A stretch of DNA of 64,000 nucleotides from Burkholderiales bacterium (lineage in GTDB: Bacteria > Pseudomonadota > Gammaproteobacteria > Burkholderiales > Thiobacteraceae), in NCBI GenBank assembly GCA_023511995.1, contig JAIMAL010000001.1, forward strand, positions 186,001 through 250,000, read 5' to 3'. The notes beneath the pieces are model-generated. The model was not told the DNA's origin. It made no database searches and saw nothing but the letters and a program-made list of their open reading frames with translations. The translations under genes and the position numbers were made by a program. Below are positions 26,075 through 35,115 of the stretch, in pieces (positions within the stretch are counted from its first letter, which is position 1; each line of letters opens with the position of its first letter).

Positions 26075-27358
26075 TCATGGGCCGCCCTGCTCGAAGACCA
26101 CGTGGCCGTCCATGAGGGTCATGCGCACCCGGCCCGGCAGCGTCTGGCCGAGGAAGGGGGTGTTCTTGCCCTGGCTGCGCAGGGACTGGGGTGTCACCCG
26201 CGTCGTTCCCTCCGGATCGAAGAGGCAGATGTCCGCTGCCGCGCCCACCGCCAGGCGGCCGTGGGGAATGCCCAGGATGCGGGCGGGGATGCTGGTCACG
26301 CGGGCCAGGGCTTCGACCAGGGGCAGGCCCGCTTCCTGCGCCCAGCGCAGGGTGAGGGGCAGCAGGAGTTCCAGGCCGGTGGCACCGGGCTCGGCCTCGC
26401 CGAAGGGCAGCTGTTTGGCGTCGTCATCCACCGGGGTGTGATCGGAGCAGAGGGCATCGATGGTGCCCTCCTTCAGCCCCGCGGCGAGGGCGGCGCGGTC
26501 CTCGCGCCCGCGCAGGGGCGGGGTGAGTCGGCAATGGGTGTCGAACCAGCCGATATCCTCGTCGCACAGGTGCAGATGGTGGATGGAAACGTCGCAGGTC
26601 ACGGGCAGCCCGTCGTGGCGGGCGCGGCGGACCATCTCCACCCCCTGCCGGGTGGACAGCCGGCACAGGTGCACCCGCGCGCCGGTGGCCCGCACCAGCA
26701 GCAGAATGGTGGACAGGGCCACGGTCTCCGCGCAGGCGGGGATGGCGCGCAAACCCAGTCGGCTCGCCACCGCCCCGTCATGGGCCACGCCGTCGCGGGC
26801 GAGGTGGGGATCCTGGGGCCGCAGCCAGATGGGCAGATCGAAAGTGGCGGCATATTCCATGGCCCGCAGCAGCACCTGGGTGTCGGTGAGGGGGGCTTCC
26901 GCCTGGGAAAAGGCGACACAGCCCGCTTCCCGCAGTACGGCCATTTCCGCCAGGCGTTCGCCGGCGAGCTTCTGCGTCAACGCCCCGAGGGGATGGACTC
27001 TCGCCAGGTTCAGGCTGCGGGCGCGGTAGCGCAGCATTTCAATGAGGCCCGGCTCATCCAGCGGGGGATCGGTGTCGGGTGGGCAGGCGAGGCTCGTCAC
27101 CCCACCGGCGGCCGCCGCCTGCAATTCGGACTCCAGGGTGGCCTTGTATTCGAAACCGGGCTCGCGCAGCCGTGCGGAGAGGTCCACGAGGCCTGGACAG
27201 GCGACCAGCCCCGTGGCCTCGATCACCCGGTTGGCATGGAAGCCTTCGGGGGCCGCGCCCAGACCGACGATGTGGCCGGCGGCGATGAAAAGGTCCGCCA
27301 CCCCATCGAAGCCGCTTGCGGGATCGATGACGCGGGCGCCTTTGATGTGGATTTTCAT
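26075..27358 (-). CDS. pyrC: Dihydroorotase-like protein PyrC' (probably non-catalytic)
   Basis: A 427-residue amidohydrolase-fold protein of the type I dihydroorotase family. The usual metal motif HxH before REPG is replaced: the sequence reads [12 protein letters not shown], so both histidines are gone. Later conserved regions ([28 protein letters not shown]) are kept. In Pseudomonas-type organisms such a degenerate DHOase is a structural partner of PyrB and lacks enzyme activity. It overlaps the end of pyrB by ATGA, fitting stoichiometric production of both subunits. A true dihydroorotase must be encoded elsewhere. Confidence 0.88.
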   Translation of the reverse strand: MKIHIKGARVIDPASGFDGVADLFIAAGHIVGLGAAPEGFHANRVIEATGLVACPGLVDLSARLREPGFEYKATLESELQAAAAGGVTSLACPPDTDPPLDEPGLIEMLRYRARSLNLARVHPLGALTQKLAGERLAEMAVLREAGCVAFSQAEAPLTDTQVLLRAMEYAATFDLPIWLRPQDPHLARDGVAHDGAVASRLGLRAIPACAETVALSTILLLVRATGARVHLCRLSTRQGVEMVRRARHDGLPVTCDVSIHHLHLCDEDIGWFDTHCRLTPPLRGREDRAALAAGLKEGTIDALCSDHTPVDDDAKQLPFGEAEPGATGLELLLPLTLRWAQEAGLPLVEALARVTSIPARILGIPHGRLAVGAAADICLFDPEGTTRVTPQSLRSQGKNTPFLGQTLPGRVRMTLMDGHVVFEQGGP

Positions 27359-28314
27359 GCGCCACCCCCTCCCGCCAGGAGGCTCATGACGGCCATGCGC
27401 ACGGCGATGCCGAAGGTCACCTGGGGCAGAATCACCGCCTGCCGGCCGTCGGCGACGCTGGAATCAATTTCCACACCGCGGTTCATGGGGCCGGGGTGCA
27501 TGACGATGGCATCGGGTTTGGCTGCCTTCAGCTTTTCCGGGGTGAGCCCGTAGTGCTTGAAGTATTCGCCGGCGCTGGGCAGAAGCGGCCCGCGCATGCG
27601 TTCATTCTGCAATCTCAGCATCATCACCACATCCACGTTCTTCAGCCCGCGGGCCATGTCATGGAAAACCGTCACGCCCAGCTCCTCCACCCCTTTTGGC
27701 AGCAGGGTGCGCGGGGCCACCACGCGCAGATCGGGTACACCGAGGATGCGCAGGGCATGGATTTCGGAGCGCGCCACGCGGGAGTGCAGGATGTCGCCGA
27801 CGATGGCGATGGACAGCTGGCGGAAATCCCCCTTGTAGCGGCGAATGGTGAATACGTCGAGCAGACCCTGGGTAGGATGGGCATGGCGGCCATCGCCGGC
27901 ATTGATGACGCGGATGTGGGGCGCCACATGGCGGGCGATGAAATGGGCAGCACCCGATTCCGGGTGACGCACGACGAACATGTCGGCACCCATGGCGGCG
28001 AGGTTGTCCACCGTATCGAGGAGGGTCTCCCCCTTGGTCTGGCTGGAGGTCCCGATGTTGAGATTGACCACGTCGGCGGACAGGCGCTTGGCGGCGATCT
28101 CGAAGGTGGTGCGGGTGCGGGTGGAAGGCTCGAAAAAGAGATTGAAGATCGCCTTGCCCCGCAGTAGCGGGACTTTCTTCACCTCCCGTTCGTTGACGCC
28201 AACGAAGGATTCCGCGGTATCGAGGATGGTGTGGATGAGTTCGGCGGGGAGTCCCTCGATGGTGAGCAGGTGGCGGAGCCTGCCGTTTTCGTCGAGCTGG
28301 GGATTCGGCGCCAT
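27355..28314 (-). CDS. pyrB: Aspartate carbamoyltransferase catalytic subunit
   Basis: A 319-residue enzyme that condenses carbamoyl phosphate with aspartate, the first committed step of pyrimidine synthesis. The carbamoyl-phosphate motif [19 protein letters not shown] is at about residues 59-77. [29 protein letters not shown] and [12 protein letters not shown] complete the active-site signatures. No pyrI regulatory gene follows; the degenerate DHOase does. It starts 10 bases after pyrR. Confidence 0.95.
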   Translation of the reverse strand: MAPNPQLDENGRLRHLLTIEGLPAELIHTILDTAESFVGVNEREVKKVPLLRGKAIFNLFFEPSTRTRTTFEIAAKRLSADVVNLNIGTSSQTKGETLLDTVDNLAAMGADMFVVRHPESGAAHFIARHVAPHIRVINAGDGRHAHPTQGLLDVFTIRRYKGDFRQLSIAIVGDILHSRVARSEIHALRILGVPDLRVVAPRTLLPKGVEELGVTVFHDMARGLKNVDVVMMLRLQNERMRGPLLPSAGEYFKHYGLTPEKLKAAKPDAIVMHPGPMNRGVEIDSSVADGRQAVILPQVTFGIAVRMAVMSLLAGGGGA

Positions 28315-28324
28315 GGAAAGTGCG

Positions 28325-28837
28325 TCAGTGTCGCTTGTCCAGAAGACTCAGGCTGAGCCGCCCATGGGGATCCCGCGCAAGCTGGATGTGCTGGTGGGGC
28401 GGCAGCGGCAGCACAGCCCCCACGTATTGAGCGCAGATGGGCAGTTCCCGCCCGCCACGGTCGATGAGCACGGCAAGCTCGATGGATGCCGGCCGGCCGA
28501 AATCGAACAACTCGTTCATCGCCGCACGCACGGTGCGCCCGGTGTAGAGCACGTCATCCACCAGGATGATGTGCGCCCCCTCGACGGGGAAATCGATGCT
28601 GGACGGACGCACCTGGGGATGCAACCCCATGCGGCTGAAGTCATCCCGGTAAAAAGCGATGTCCAGCGTGCCCAGGGGAATCTCCGCCCCGAGGAGGGCG
28701 AGGAGTTTCTGTGCCACCCAGGCGCCGCCGGTGTGGATGCCCACCACGGCGCTTTGCGGCGTGAGGTGCCCGGCGATCTCCTCCGCCAGGCGGCGGATCA
28801 GGGCATCGGCCTCAGGCAGCGCGGGCGCGGTGCTCAT
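28325..28837 (-). CDS. pyrR: Bifunctional pyr regulator / uracil phosphoribosyltransferase PyrR
   Basis: A 170-residue type I phosphoribosyltransferase. The PRPP-binding loop is [18 protein letters not shown], preceded by [16 protein letters not shown] and followed by [20 protein letters not shown]. In Gram-positives PyrR controls pyr attenuation; in Proteobacteria its role is less clear. No attenuator hairpin is obvious upstream of it here. The ATG at 28837 has GAGG in front and lies inside the ruvX 3' end. Confidence 0.9.
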   Translation of the reverse strand: MSTAPALPEADALIRRLAEEIAGHLTPQSAVVGIHTGGAWVAQKLLALLGAEIPLGTLDIAFYRDDFSRMGLHPQVRPSSIDFPVEGAHIILVDDVLYTGRTVRAAMNELFDFGRPASIELAVLIDRGGRELPICAQYVGAVLPLPPHQHIQLARDPHGRLSLSLLDKRH

Positions 28838-29243
28838 CGAAAAACCTCTGCAAGATATGGCTTGCCGCCAGCGCATCGGTGGGGGCGGTAACGCCCCCCG
28901 TGGCGCGCCGGTCCTCTTCCGCCGCCACCGAGGTGAGCCGCTCGTCCACCATCACCGCCGGGCGATGAAAGCGCCCCATAAGCTGGCGGGCAAAACGCCG
29001 GCAGCGGATGGCGAAGGCGTGTTCACCGCCATCCAGATGGTGCGGCAGACCCACCACGAAAAGCGCCGGCTGCCATTCCGCCACCAGCGCCGCGATGGCC
29101 GCGAAGCGGGCCTCCTTGCGGCTTGCGGCAAGCGTGGTGAGGGGATGGGCCACGCCCAGGGCGAGCTCGCCCACCGCCACGCCGATCCGCTTTTCGCCAA
29201 AGTCGAAGGCGAGCACCGTGCCACTGGCAGGCATCTTAAGCAT
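28812..29243 (-). CDS. ruvX: Putative pre-16S rRNA nuclease / Holliday junction resolvase YqgF (RuvX)
   Basis: A 143-residue RNase H-fold nuclease. VLAFDFGEKRIGVAVGE at the N-terminus carries the first catalytic aspartate, VGLPHHLDGGEHA lies mid-way, and VDERLTSVAAEE is the C-terminal motif. YqgF matures the 16S rRNA 5' end in E. coli. The ATG at 29243 overlaps the algH stop by 8 bases; an ATG at 29234 is also possible. Member of the conserved algH-ruvX-pyrR-pyrB run. Confidence 0.9.
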   Translation of the reverse strand: MLKMPASGTVLAFDFGEKRIGVAVGELALGVAHPLTTLAASRKEARFAAIAALVAEWQPALFVVGLPHHLDGGEHAFAIRCRRFARQLMGRFHRPAVMVDERLTSVAAEEDRRATGGVTAPTDALAASHILQRFFDEHRARAA

Positions 29244-29796
29244 GGCCCGCGTCCTCGGCGAGGTTGGCGGCGTTGAGCCCCAGAAGCGCCATGGCGGCGT
29301 CGAAGCGCGCTTCCACCGGCAGCTCGAAGAGGATGCTGAGGTCCGCGGGTGCGGTGAGCCAGGCGTTCTGGGCAATTTCGTGTTCCAACTGCCCCGGCGC
29401 CCAGCCGGCATAGCCCAGGGTGATGAAAAACTGCGCCGGCCCCCGCCCTTCGGCGAGGGCTTCGAGCACGTCCCGGGAGGTGGTGAGCCCGATGTCGTTG
29501 CCCACGAGGAGGGTGGCGGCCCAGGGTCCGGCCGGCCGATGGAGGACGAAACCCCGGTCGGTTTGCACCGGCCCGCCGAAGTGGATGGCGCGCTCGGCGA
29601 GTTCCGGCACCTTGAGTTCGATGCCCACCTGTTTGAGCAAGCCACCCAGGGTGAGGTCGAGGGGCCGGTTGATGATCACCCCCAGGGCGCCATGCTCGTT
29701 GTGTTCGCAGAGATAGGTGACCGAGCGGGCGAAATAGGGGTCAGCCATCGCGGGCATGGCGATGAGGAAGTGGTGGGCGAGATGGGTGCCGTCCAT
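29236..29796 (-). CDS. YqgE/AlgH family protein
   Basis: A 186-residue protein of the UPF0301 family. It begins MDGTHLAHHFLIAMPAMADP, followed by SVTYLCEHNEHGALGVIINR and IHFGGPVQTDRGFVLHR, all hallmark segments. AlgH was linked to alginate control in Pseudomonas but the molecular function is unknown. The start at 29796 gives the family N-terminus; the in-frame start at 29814 adds six unconserved residues. First gene of the pyrimidine operon. Confidence 0.92.
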   Translation of the reverse strand: MDGTHLAHHFLIAMPAMADPYFARSVTYLCEHNEHGALGVIINRPLDLTLGGLLKQVGIELKVPELAERAIHFGGPVQTDRGFVLHRPAGPWAATLLVGNDIGLTTSRDVLEALAEGRGPAQFFITLGYAGWAPGQLEHEIAQNAWLTAPADLSILFELPVEARFDAAMALLGLNAANLAEDAGHA

Positions 29797-29918
29797 GGCG
29801 GGATTATCGCACACGCCGGGGGCGGCCGCGCTCTCCCGGCGGAGGTTTTGCGCCCTGCGCCTTTGTGGGAGAATGGCGCGCCGGAAAGTCCCCCTTAACC
29901 CATGGCGAGGAGAAACGC

Positions 29919-30146
29919 ATGTCCACCCAAAATGCCCCCTATGAAGTCCAGGTCGAGGCCGGCCAGGAATACTGGTACTGCGCCTGCGGCAAAAGCAGCA
30001 ACCAGCCCTGGTGTGATGGCTCCCACCAGGGCACCGGGGTGGAGCCCATCCCCTTCACCGCGAAAGAAACCGGCACCGTCTGGCTGTGCGGCTGCCGCAT
30101 GAGCGAAAACCTGCCCTACTGCGACGGCACCCACAATTCTCTCTAA
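29919..30146 (+). CDS. CDGSH iron-sulfur domain protein (two motifs)
   Basis: A 75-residue cytoplasmic protein with two CDGSH-type [2Fe-2S] motifs: CACGKSSNQPWCDGSH (about residues 23-38) and CGCRMSENLPYCDGTH (about 57-72). Each offers the 3-Cys 1-His ligand set of mitoNEET-like proteins. A GGCGAGGAGAAAC ribosome-binding region precedes the ATG at 29919; the longer in-frame start at 29865 lacks family similarity. Divergent from the algH operon. Likely redox or Fe-S transfer role. Confidence 0.92.
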   Translation: MSTQNAPYEVQVEAGQEYWYCACGKSSNQPWCDGSHQGTGVEPIPFTAKETGTVWLCGCRMSENLPYCDGTHNSL

Positions 30147-30226
30147 GCGTGCGGCGCGGGCAGCCCCCTTTGTCGAAGAGGATCGCTGGTCCTTAAAGAG
30201 GCAACTTCCCTGCAAAGGCGGATGAG

Positions 30227-30255
30227 GGCCTCTTCCCCCGGGCGGGGAAGAGGCC
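30227..30255 (+). terminator. Strong hairpin downstream of the CDGSH gene
   Basis: A 12-bp perfect stem, GGCCTCTTCCCC (30227-30238) with GGGGAAGAGGCC (30244-30255), and a 5-base loop. It lies 80 bases after the CDGSH stop and 70 before phr. No T-run follows, so termination is uncertain. Confidence 0.5.
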
Positions 30256-30324
30256 GGCGTTGCAGGCGGCCTCGGCCAGCGGCACCGCATCCCGTCTTTT
30301 CGCGCCCAACCCCTGCAAGACCCC

Positions 30325-31761
30325 ATGGGCGAACGTTTCGACCGCGTGCTGGTGTGGTTTCGCCGCGATCTGCGGGATGAGGACCACGCCGCGCTCTCCC
30401 GCGCCCTACATGACGCGCGGGCGGTGTACTGTGCCTTCGTCTTCGACACCGACATTCTTGAAGCCCTGCCGGATCGCGCCGACCGGCGCGTCGAGTTCAT
30501 CTGGCACTCGGTTGAGGCCCTCGATGCCGCACTCACCGCCCGGGGCGGGGGCCTCATCGTGCGCGTGGGGCGTGCCGCGGAGGTGATCCCGGCGCTGGCG
30601 CAGGCCCTTGCCTGCGACGCAGTGTTCGCCAACCGCGACTACGAACCCGCCGCCCTGGCGCGGGATGCGCAGGTGAAGGCGGCTCTCGAAAGTGTCGGTC
30701 GAAGCTTTCACCTTTTCCGGGACCAGGTGATCTTTGACCCGGAGGAGGTGCGCTCCGCAAGCGGTCGACCCTACCAGGTGTTCACCCCCTTCAGCCGGGC
30801 CTGGCTCAAGCGCCTTGACGAGGCGCACCTTTCGCCCCAGCCCGTGGCGGTGCGGGCCGCGCGCCTTGCGCCGCCGCCGCGGCGGGAGATGCCCTCCCTT
30901 GAGGCCTTGGGCTTTTCCCCCACCGATCTCCTTGCCCTGGGCGTTGCGCCGGGCATGGACGGGGCCCGCGCTACCTGGGACGCCTTCCGGCAGCGGCTTG
31001 CGGACTACGACCGCTTGCGCGACCGGCCCGACCTCGATGCCACTTCCCACCTTTCGGTGCATCTGCGCTTTGGCACGATCTCCGTGCGGGAGCTGGTGCG
31101 CTATGCCCTGCAGGCGGGGGGCGGCGCGCAGGCGTGGCTTGCCGAGCTCATCTGGCGGGAGTTTTTCCAGATGATCCTCTTCTTCCACCCGCAGGTGGTG
31201 AATCATGCTTTCCGCGCCGAGTTCGACGGGCTTCCCTGGCCGGGGACGGACGCGGACTTCGCGAGATGGTGCGAGGGACGCACCGGTTATCCCCTGGTGG
31301 ATGCGGGCATGCGGCAGTTGCGTGCCACCGGTTTCATGCACAACCGGGTGCGCATGGTGGTGGCTTCCTTCCTCAGCAAGCACCTCCTTGTGGACTGGCG
31401 CCGGGGCGAGCGCCATTTCGCGCGCTGGCTGTTGGATTACGAGCTGGCCTCGAACAATGGCAACTGGCAGTGGGCGGCGTCCACCGGGTGCGATGCCCAG
31501 CCGTGGTTTCGTATCTTCAATCCGGTGGCCCAGTCGCGCCGCTACGATCCGGAAGGACGCTACATCCGCCGCTGGGTGCCGGAACTGTCCCGCGTGCCCG
31601 CGCCGGCCATTCATGCGCCTTGGGAGATGAGCCCTTTGGCGCAGGAGGCAAGTGGCTGCCGCATTGGCCGGGATTATCCCGCGCCCTGTGTCGATCACGG
31701 CCACGCCCGGGAACGGGCGCTGGCCTGGTTTCGCGCCCACCGTCATGCTCACGGTGGCTGA
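30325..31761 (+). CDS. phr: Deoxyribodipyrimidine photolyase
   Basis: A 478-residue class I DNA photolyase that repairs cyclobutane pyrimidine dimers with light. The N-terminal antenna domain begins VLVWFRRDLRDEDHAALSRA; the FAD-binding C-terminal domain has TSHLSVHLRFGTISVREL, RTGYPLVDAGMRQLRATGFM and ELASNNGNWQWAASTGCDAQ, followed by YDPEGRYIRRWVPEL. Length and motifs are complete. The antenna pigment cannot be told from the sequence. Convergent with fbp. Confidence 0.95.
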   Translation: MGERFDRVLVWFRRDLRDEDHAALSRALHDARAVYCAFVFDTDILEALPDRADRRVEFIWHSVEALDAALTARGGGLIVRVGRAAEVIPALAQALACDAVFANRDYEPAALARDAQVKAALESVGRSFHLFRDQVIFDPEEVRSASGRPYQVFTPFSRAWLKRLDEAHLSPQPVAVRAARLAPPPRREMPSLEALGFSPTDLLALGVAPGMDGARATWDAFRQRLADYDRLRDRPDLDATSHLSVHLRFGTISVRELVRYALQAGGGAQAWLAELIWREFFQMILFFHPQVVNHAFRAEFDGLPWPGTDADFARWCEGRTGYPLVDAGMRQLRATGFMHNRVRMVVASFLSKHLLVDWRRGERHFARWLLDYELASNNGNWQWAASTGCDAQPWFRIFNPVAQSRRYDPEGRYIRRWVPELSRVPAPAIHAPWEMSPLAQEASGCRIGRDYPAPCVDHGHARERALAWFRAHRHAHGG

Positions 31762-31789
31762 AGGCGCACCTCCCGGCGCGGCCGCTCGA

Positions 31790-32821
31790 TCAGGCGACCT
31801 TTTCCTCCGCTTCCCTGTGATAGGCGACGATGCGCTCCACCTCGTTTTTCGAGCCCAGGATCACCGGCACCCGCTGGTGGATGTGGGTGGGGTTGATTTC
31901 CATGATGCGGGTACGCCCGGTGCTCGCGGCGCCCCCCGCCTGCTCGACAATGAAGCTCATGGGATTGGCCTCATACATCAGGCGCAGCTTGCCGCCCTTT
32001 TCCTTCAGCTTGCTGTCCATGGGATACATGAACACACCGCCGCGGGTGAGGATGCGGTGCACCTCGGCCACCATGGAGGCAATCCAGCGCATGTTGAAAT
32101 CCTTGCCCCGCGGACCCTGGCTGCCCTGGATGCACTCGTCCACGTAGCGGCGGATGGGCGGCTCCCAGAAGCGGTAGTTGGACATGTTGATGGCGAATTC
32201 CCTGGTGTCCTCGGGGATGCGCATGTTCTCGTGGGTGAGCACGAACTCACCCACGTTGGGGTCCAGGGTGAAGCCGTTGACGCCGTGACCGGTGGTGAGC
32301 ACCAGCATGGTGGACGGGCCATAGATGGCGTAACCGGCGCACACCTGCTTCACACCCGGCTGTAGGAAGGCTTCCACCGGGGTGGGACCTTCGACGTTCC
32401 TGTCGCCGGGGCAGCGCAGGATGGAGAAGATGGAGCCCACGGACACGTTCACGTCCATGTTGGAGGAGCCATCGAGGGGGTCGAAGAGCAGCAGATACTT
32501 GCCCCGCGGGTAGCCGGCGGGAATCTGGTAGGGCTCCTCCATTTCTTCGGAGGCCATGGCGGCGAGGTGGCCCGCCCATTCGTTGCGCTTCAGGAAGATT
32601 TCATTGGCGATCACGTCCATCTTTTTCTGCTCTTCCCCCTGGACGTTCTCGGAGCCCGCTGCGCCCAGCACGCCCAGCAGGCCGCCGTGGTTGACGCCAT
32701 TGGAAATCATCTTGATGGCGGTGACGACGTCGTTCAAAAGGCCGGTGAAGTCGCCGGTGGCGCCCGCGACGCGCCGTTGTTCTTCGATCAGAAACTGCGT
32801 CAAAGTGGTGCCGAGGTGCAT
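31790..32821 (-). CDS. fbp: Class I fructose-1,6-bisphosphatase
   Basis: A 343-residue phosphatase converting fructose-1,6-bisphosphate to fructose-6-phosphate in gluconeogenesis and, in autotrophs, the Calvin cycle. The metal-binding motif [20 protein letters not shown] is intact, and [19 protein letters not shown] with [13 protein letters not shown] near the C-terminus is typical. A TATAAT promoter lies about 45 bases upstream. It is divergent from the TonB-dependent receptor. Confidence 0.95.
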   Translation of the reverse strand: MHLGTTLTQFLIEEQRRVAGATGDFTGLLNDVVTAIKMISNGVNHGGLLGVLGAAGSENVQGEEQKKMDVIANEIFLKRNEWAGHLAAMASEEMEEPYQIPAGYPRGKYLLLFDPLDGSSNMDVNVSVGSIFSILRCPGDRNVEGPTPVEAFLQPGVKQVCAGYAIYGPSTMLVLTTGHGVNGFTLDPNVGEFVLTHENMRIPEDTREFAINMSNYRFWEPPIRRYVDECIQGSQGPRGKDFNMRWIASMVAEVHRILTRGGVFMYPMDSKLKEKGGKLRLMYEANPMSFIVEQAGGAASTGRTRIMEINPTHIHQRVPVILGSKNEVERIVAYHREAEEKVA

Positions 32822-32862
32822 GGGATGCCTTTCCTGTCCAATTAGAAAATTAGAAACTGCTG

Positions 32863-32890
32863 ATTATAAAGGATTCCCGGGGCGGGACAA
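32863..32890 (-). promoter_or_regulatory. Promoter of fbp
   Basis: On the minus strand, a perfect TATAAT (32863-32868) lies 16 bases from TTGTCC (32885-32890). It precedes the fbp ATG by about 42 bases. Between them, ATTAGAAA occurs twice in tandem (about 32841-32856). Confidence 0.65.
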
Positions 32891-32910
32891 ACTCGCTGCT
32901 GCCCCCAGAC

Positions 32911-32927
32911 TGCGACAACGTGTCGCA
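32911..32927. promoter_or_regulatory. Palindromic operator between fbp and the TonB-dependent receptor
   Basis: TGCGACA-ACG-TGTCGCA, a perfect 7+3+7 inverted repeat. It lies 80 bases before the receptor ATG and about 20 bases upstream of the fbp -35 box, so it could control either gene. It does not resemble a Fur box. Confidence 0.6.
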
Positions 32928-33006
32928 TTCCGGGTGGAGTGGAGGGTGAGTAGCATCGTGTTGCCAGAAAACCATAAAAGCAATTCAAAACCGGAAAGGC
33001 CCCAGC

Positions 33007-35115
33007 ATGGCTGTTCGCTATCCCCTGTTTGTCCTGCTGTTCCCCCTCACCGCCTTCGCCGCCGACACCCTCGACGAAGTCACCGTCACCGGTACCCGCG
33101 AAGGCCAACTGCTGTCTGAGACCCCCGCCAGCGTCAAAGTCATTTCCGGCGAGACGGTGCGCCAGGACAAGCCCAGCCATCCCTCCCAGATCCTCGGCCA
33201 GTCTCCCGGCGTGTGGGTCAATGTCACCGGCGGCGAGGGCCACATGACGGCCATCCGCCAGCCGCTCACCACCAATCCGGTCTATCTCTATCTCGAGGAC
33301 GGCATCCCCACCCGCTCCACCGGCTTTTTCAACCACAACGCCCTGTACGAGATCAACGTGCCCCAGGCCGGCGGCATCGAGGTGACGCGCGGCCCGGGCA
33401 CGGCGCTCTACGGCTCCGATGCCATCGGCGGGGTGGTGAATGTGCTGACGCGGCCGGCGCCGTCGAAGTTCGAGGCCGAGCTCGCCGGCGAGGTGGGCGA
33501 ATACGGCTGGCGGCGGCTCCTGGGCAGCGTCGGCAATACCTGGGGCGAAGACGGCCTGCGCGCCGATCTCAATCTCACCACCACCGACGGCTGGCGCGAG
33601 CACACCGGCTACGACCGGCAAAGCGCGACCCTGCGCTGGGACCGCGCCCTGGGTGCCGATGCGCTGCTCAAGACCGTGCTCACCGCCTCCCGCATCGACC
33701 AGCAGACCGCCGGCAGCTCGGCCCTCATCCGCAGCGACTACGAGAACGCGCCCACGAAGAACTACACCCCCATCTCCTACCGCAAGGTCAGCGCCCTGCG
33801 CCTGTCCAGCGCCTGGGAGCGCGAGGTGGGCGACACCCTGGTGTCCCTCACTCCCTATCTGCGCGACGACAGCATGGAGCTGCTTCCCAACTGGTCGCTT
33901 TCCTATGACCCCACCGTCTACATCACGGCCAACCGTTCCTTCGGTGTCATGGGCAAATGGCGCCGGGATTTCGCGCCCTTTCGCGCGCGCCTGATCGCAG
34001 GCATCGACCTCGACCTGACCCCCGGCAGCCGCGAAGAAAACCGGCTGGCCACGCTCACCACGAGCGGCAACGGTGCGTCGAAGGTCTATGCCGCTTACAC
34101 CGTGGGCACGCGGATCTATGACTACGCCGTGACTTTCATCGGTGTTTCGCCCTATGTACACAGCGAGTTTTCGCCGAGTGAACGCATGCGCGTGAGCGCG
34201 GGTCTGCGCTACGACAATCTGCGCTATCGCTTCGATAATCACCTCTCCGGTGCGGTCGCGGCCAGCACCCGCGAAAACAGCGGCGCGCCGGTCACGCGTT
34301 ACTACGGTCAGGCGGAAGACACCACGGTGCGCTTCACCCATCTGAGCCCCAAGCTGGGCCTGACCTTTGCCGTGTCGCCGCAGACAAGCCTCTTCGCTTC
34401 CTACAACCATGGCTTCCGTGCCCCTTCGGAGGGGCAGCTGTTCCGCCCTGCCGCGCAGACGACCTCCCTGCGCGCGCAGCTTGCGGCGGCTTCGGCGCTG
34501 GGGCTCAAGCCGGTGAAGGCGGACCAGTATGAGGCGGGTGTGCGCGGCAGGAGGGGCTTGCTCGACTACGATCTTTCCGTCTATCGGCTGCAAAAGCGCG
34601 ACGACATCCTGAGCTATCGTGATCCCTTCACCAATGCCACCCAGGTGGTGAACGCGGGCAAGACCCTGCACCGGGGCGTGGAGCTGGGCCTGGGGGCGCC
34701 GCTCGCGCAGACCTGGCGCCTGGATGCGGCGCTCTCCTACGCCCGCCACACCTACGAGACGTGGGTGATTCCGGGCACTGCGGATTACAGCGGCAAGGAA
34801 ATGGAGACCGCGCCCCGTGTCATCGGCAATGTGCGGCTGACCTGGGCACCGGCGCAGGGACAGCGCGTGCAGTTGGAGTGGGTGAAACTGGGGCGCTACT
34901 GGATGGACCAGGCCAACACCCGCCAATACGCCGGCCATGACGTATTCAACCTGCGCGCGAACTGGGCGCTCACCCCTTTGCTGAGCGTCTATGGCAGCGT
35001 GCAGAATCTGCTGGACACGCGCTATGCGGAAAGCGCCTCCGTCTCCTCCGGCGCGGAGGTATTTGCGCCCGGCCTGCCGCGCACCCTCTACGCGGGGATC
35101 GAAGCCAAGTGGTGA
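33007..35115 (+). CDS. TonB-dependent outer-membrane receptor
   Basis: A 702-residue outer-membrane transporter. A signal peptide ends at about FPLTAFA/ADTLDEV; a TonB box (DEVTVTGTR) is at the mature N-terminus. The plug domain (about residues 30-150) has VYLYLEDGIPTRSTGFFNHN and GGIEVTRGPGTALYGSDAIG followed by GVVNVLTRP. The beta-barrel follows, with HGFRAPSEGQLFRP and the terminal strand YAGIEAKW ending in an aromatic residue. The ligand is not evident. The next gene starts inside its stop, and the downstream propeller, thioredoxin and TonB genes form one locus with it, suggesting uptake of a ligand handled by periplasmic partners. Confidence 0.92.
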   Translation: MAVRYPLFVLLFPLTAFAADTLDEVTVTGTREGQLLSETPASVKVISGETVRQDKPSHPSQILGQSPGVWVNVTGGEGHMTAIRQPLTTNPVYLYLEDGIPTRSTGFFNHNALYEINVPQAGGIEVTRGPGTALYGSDAIGGVVNVLTRPAPSKFEAELAGEVGEYGWRRLLGSVGNTWGEDGLRADLNLTTTDGWREHTGYDRQSATLRWDRALGADALLKTVLTASRIDQQTAGSSALIRSDYENAPTKNYTPISYRKVSALRLSSAWEREVGDTLVSLTPYLRDDSMELLPNWSLSYDPTVYITANRSFGVMGKWRRDFAPFRARLIAGIDLDLTPGSREENRLATLTTSGNGASKVYAAYTVGTRIYDYAVTFIGVSPYVHSEFSPSERMRVSAGLRYDNLRYRFDNHLSGAVAASTRENSGAPVTRYYGQAEDTTVRFTHLSPKLGLTFAVSPQTSLFASYNHGFRAPSEGQLFRPAAQTTSLRAQLAAASALGLKPVKADQYEAGVRGRRGLLDYDLSVYRLQKRDDILSYRDPFTNATQVVNAGKTLHRGVELGLGAPLAQTWRLDAALSYARHTYETWVIPGTADYSGKEMETAPRVIGNVRLTWAPAQGQRVQLEWVKLGRYWMDQANTRQYAGHDVFNLRANWALTPLLSVYGSVQNLLDTRYAESASVSSGAEVFAPGLPRTLYAGIEAKW

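Noticed and set aside
29797-29831. GATAAT box 6 bases before algH suggesting a leaderless message
   Set aside because: No matching -35 hexamer at the right distance; in GC-rich DNA this may be chance.
32822-33006. Cobalamin riboswitch or Fur box upstream of the TonB receptor
   Set aside because: The leader is short and lacks B12 riboswitch motifs; the palindrome found is not Fur-like.
32842-34938. 698-residue open frame antisense to the TonB receptor
   Set aside because: Low-complexity, no motifs; the plus strand has signal peptide, plug and barrel.
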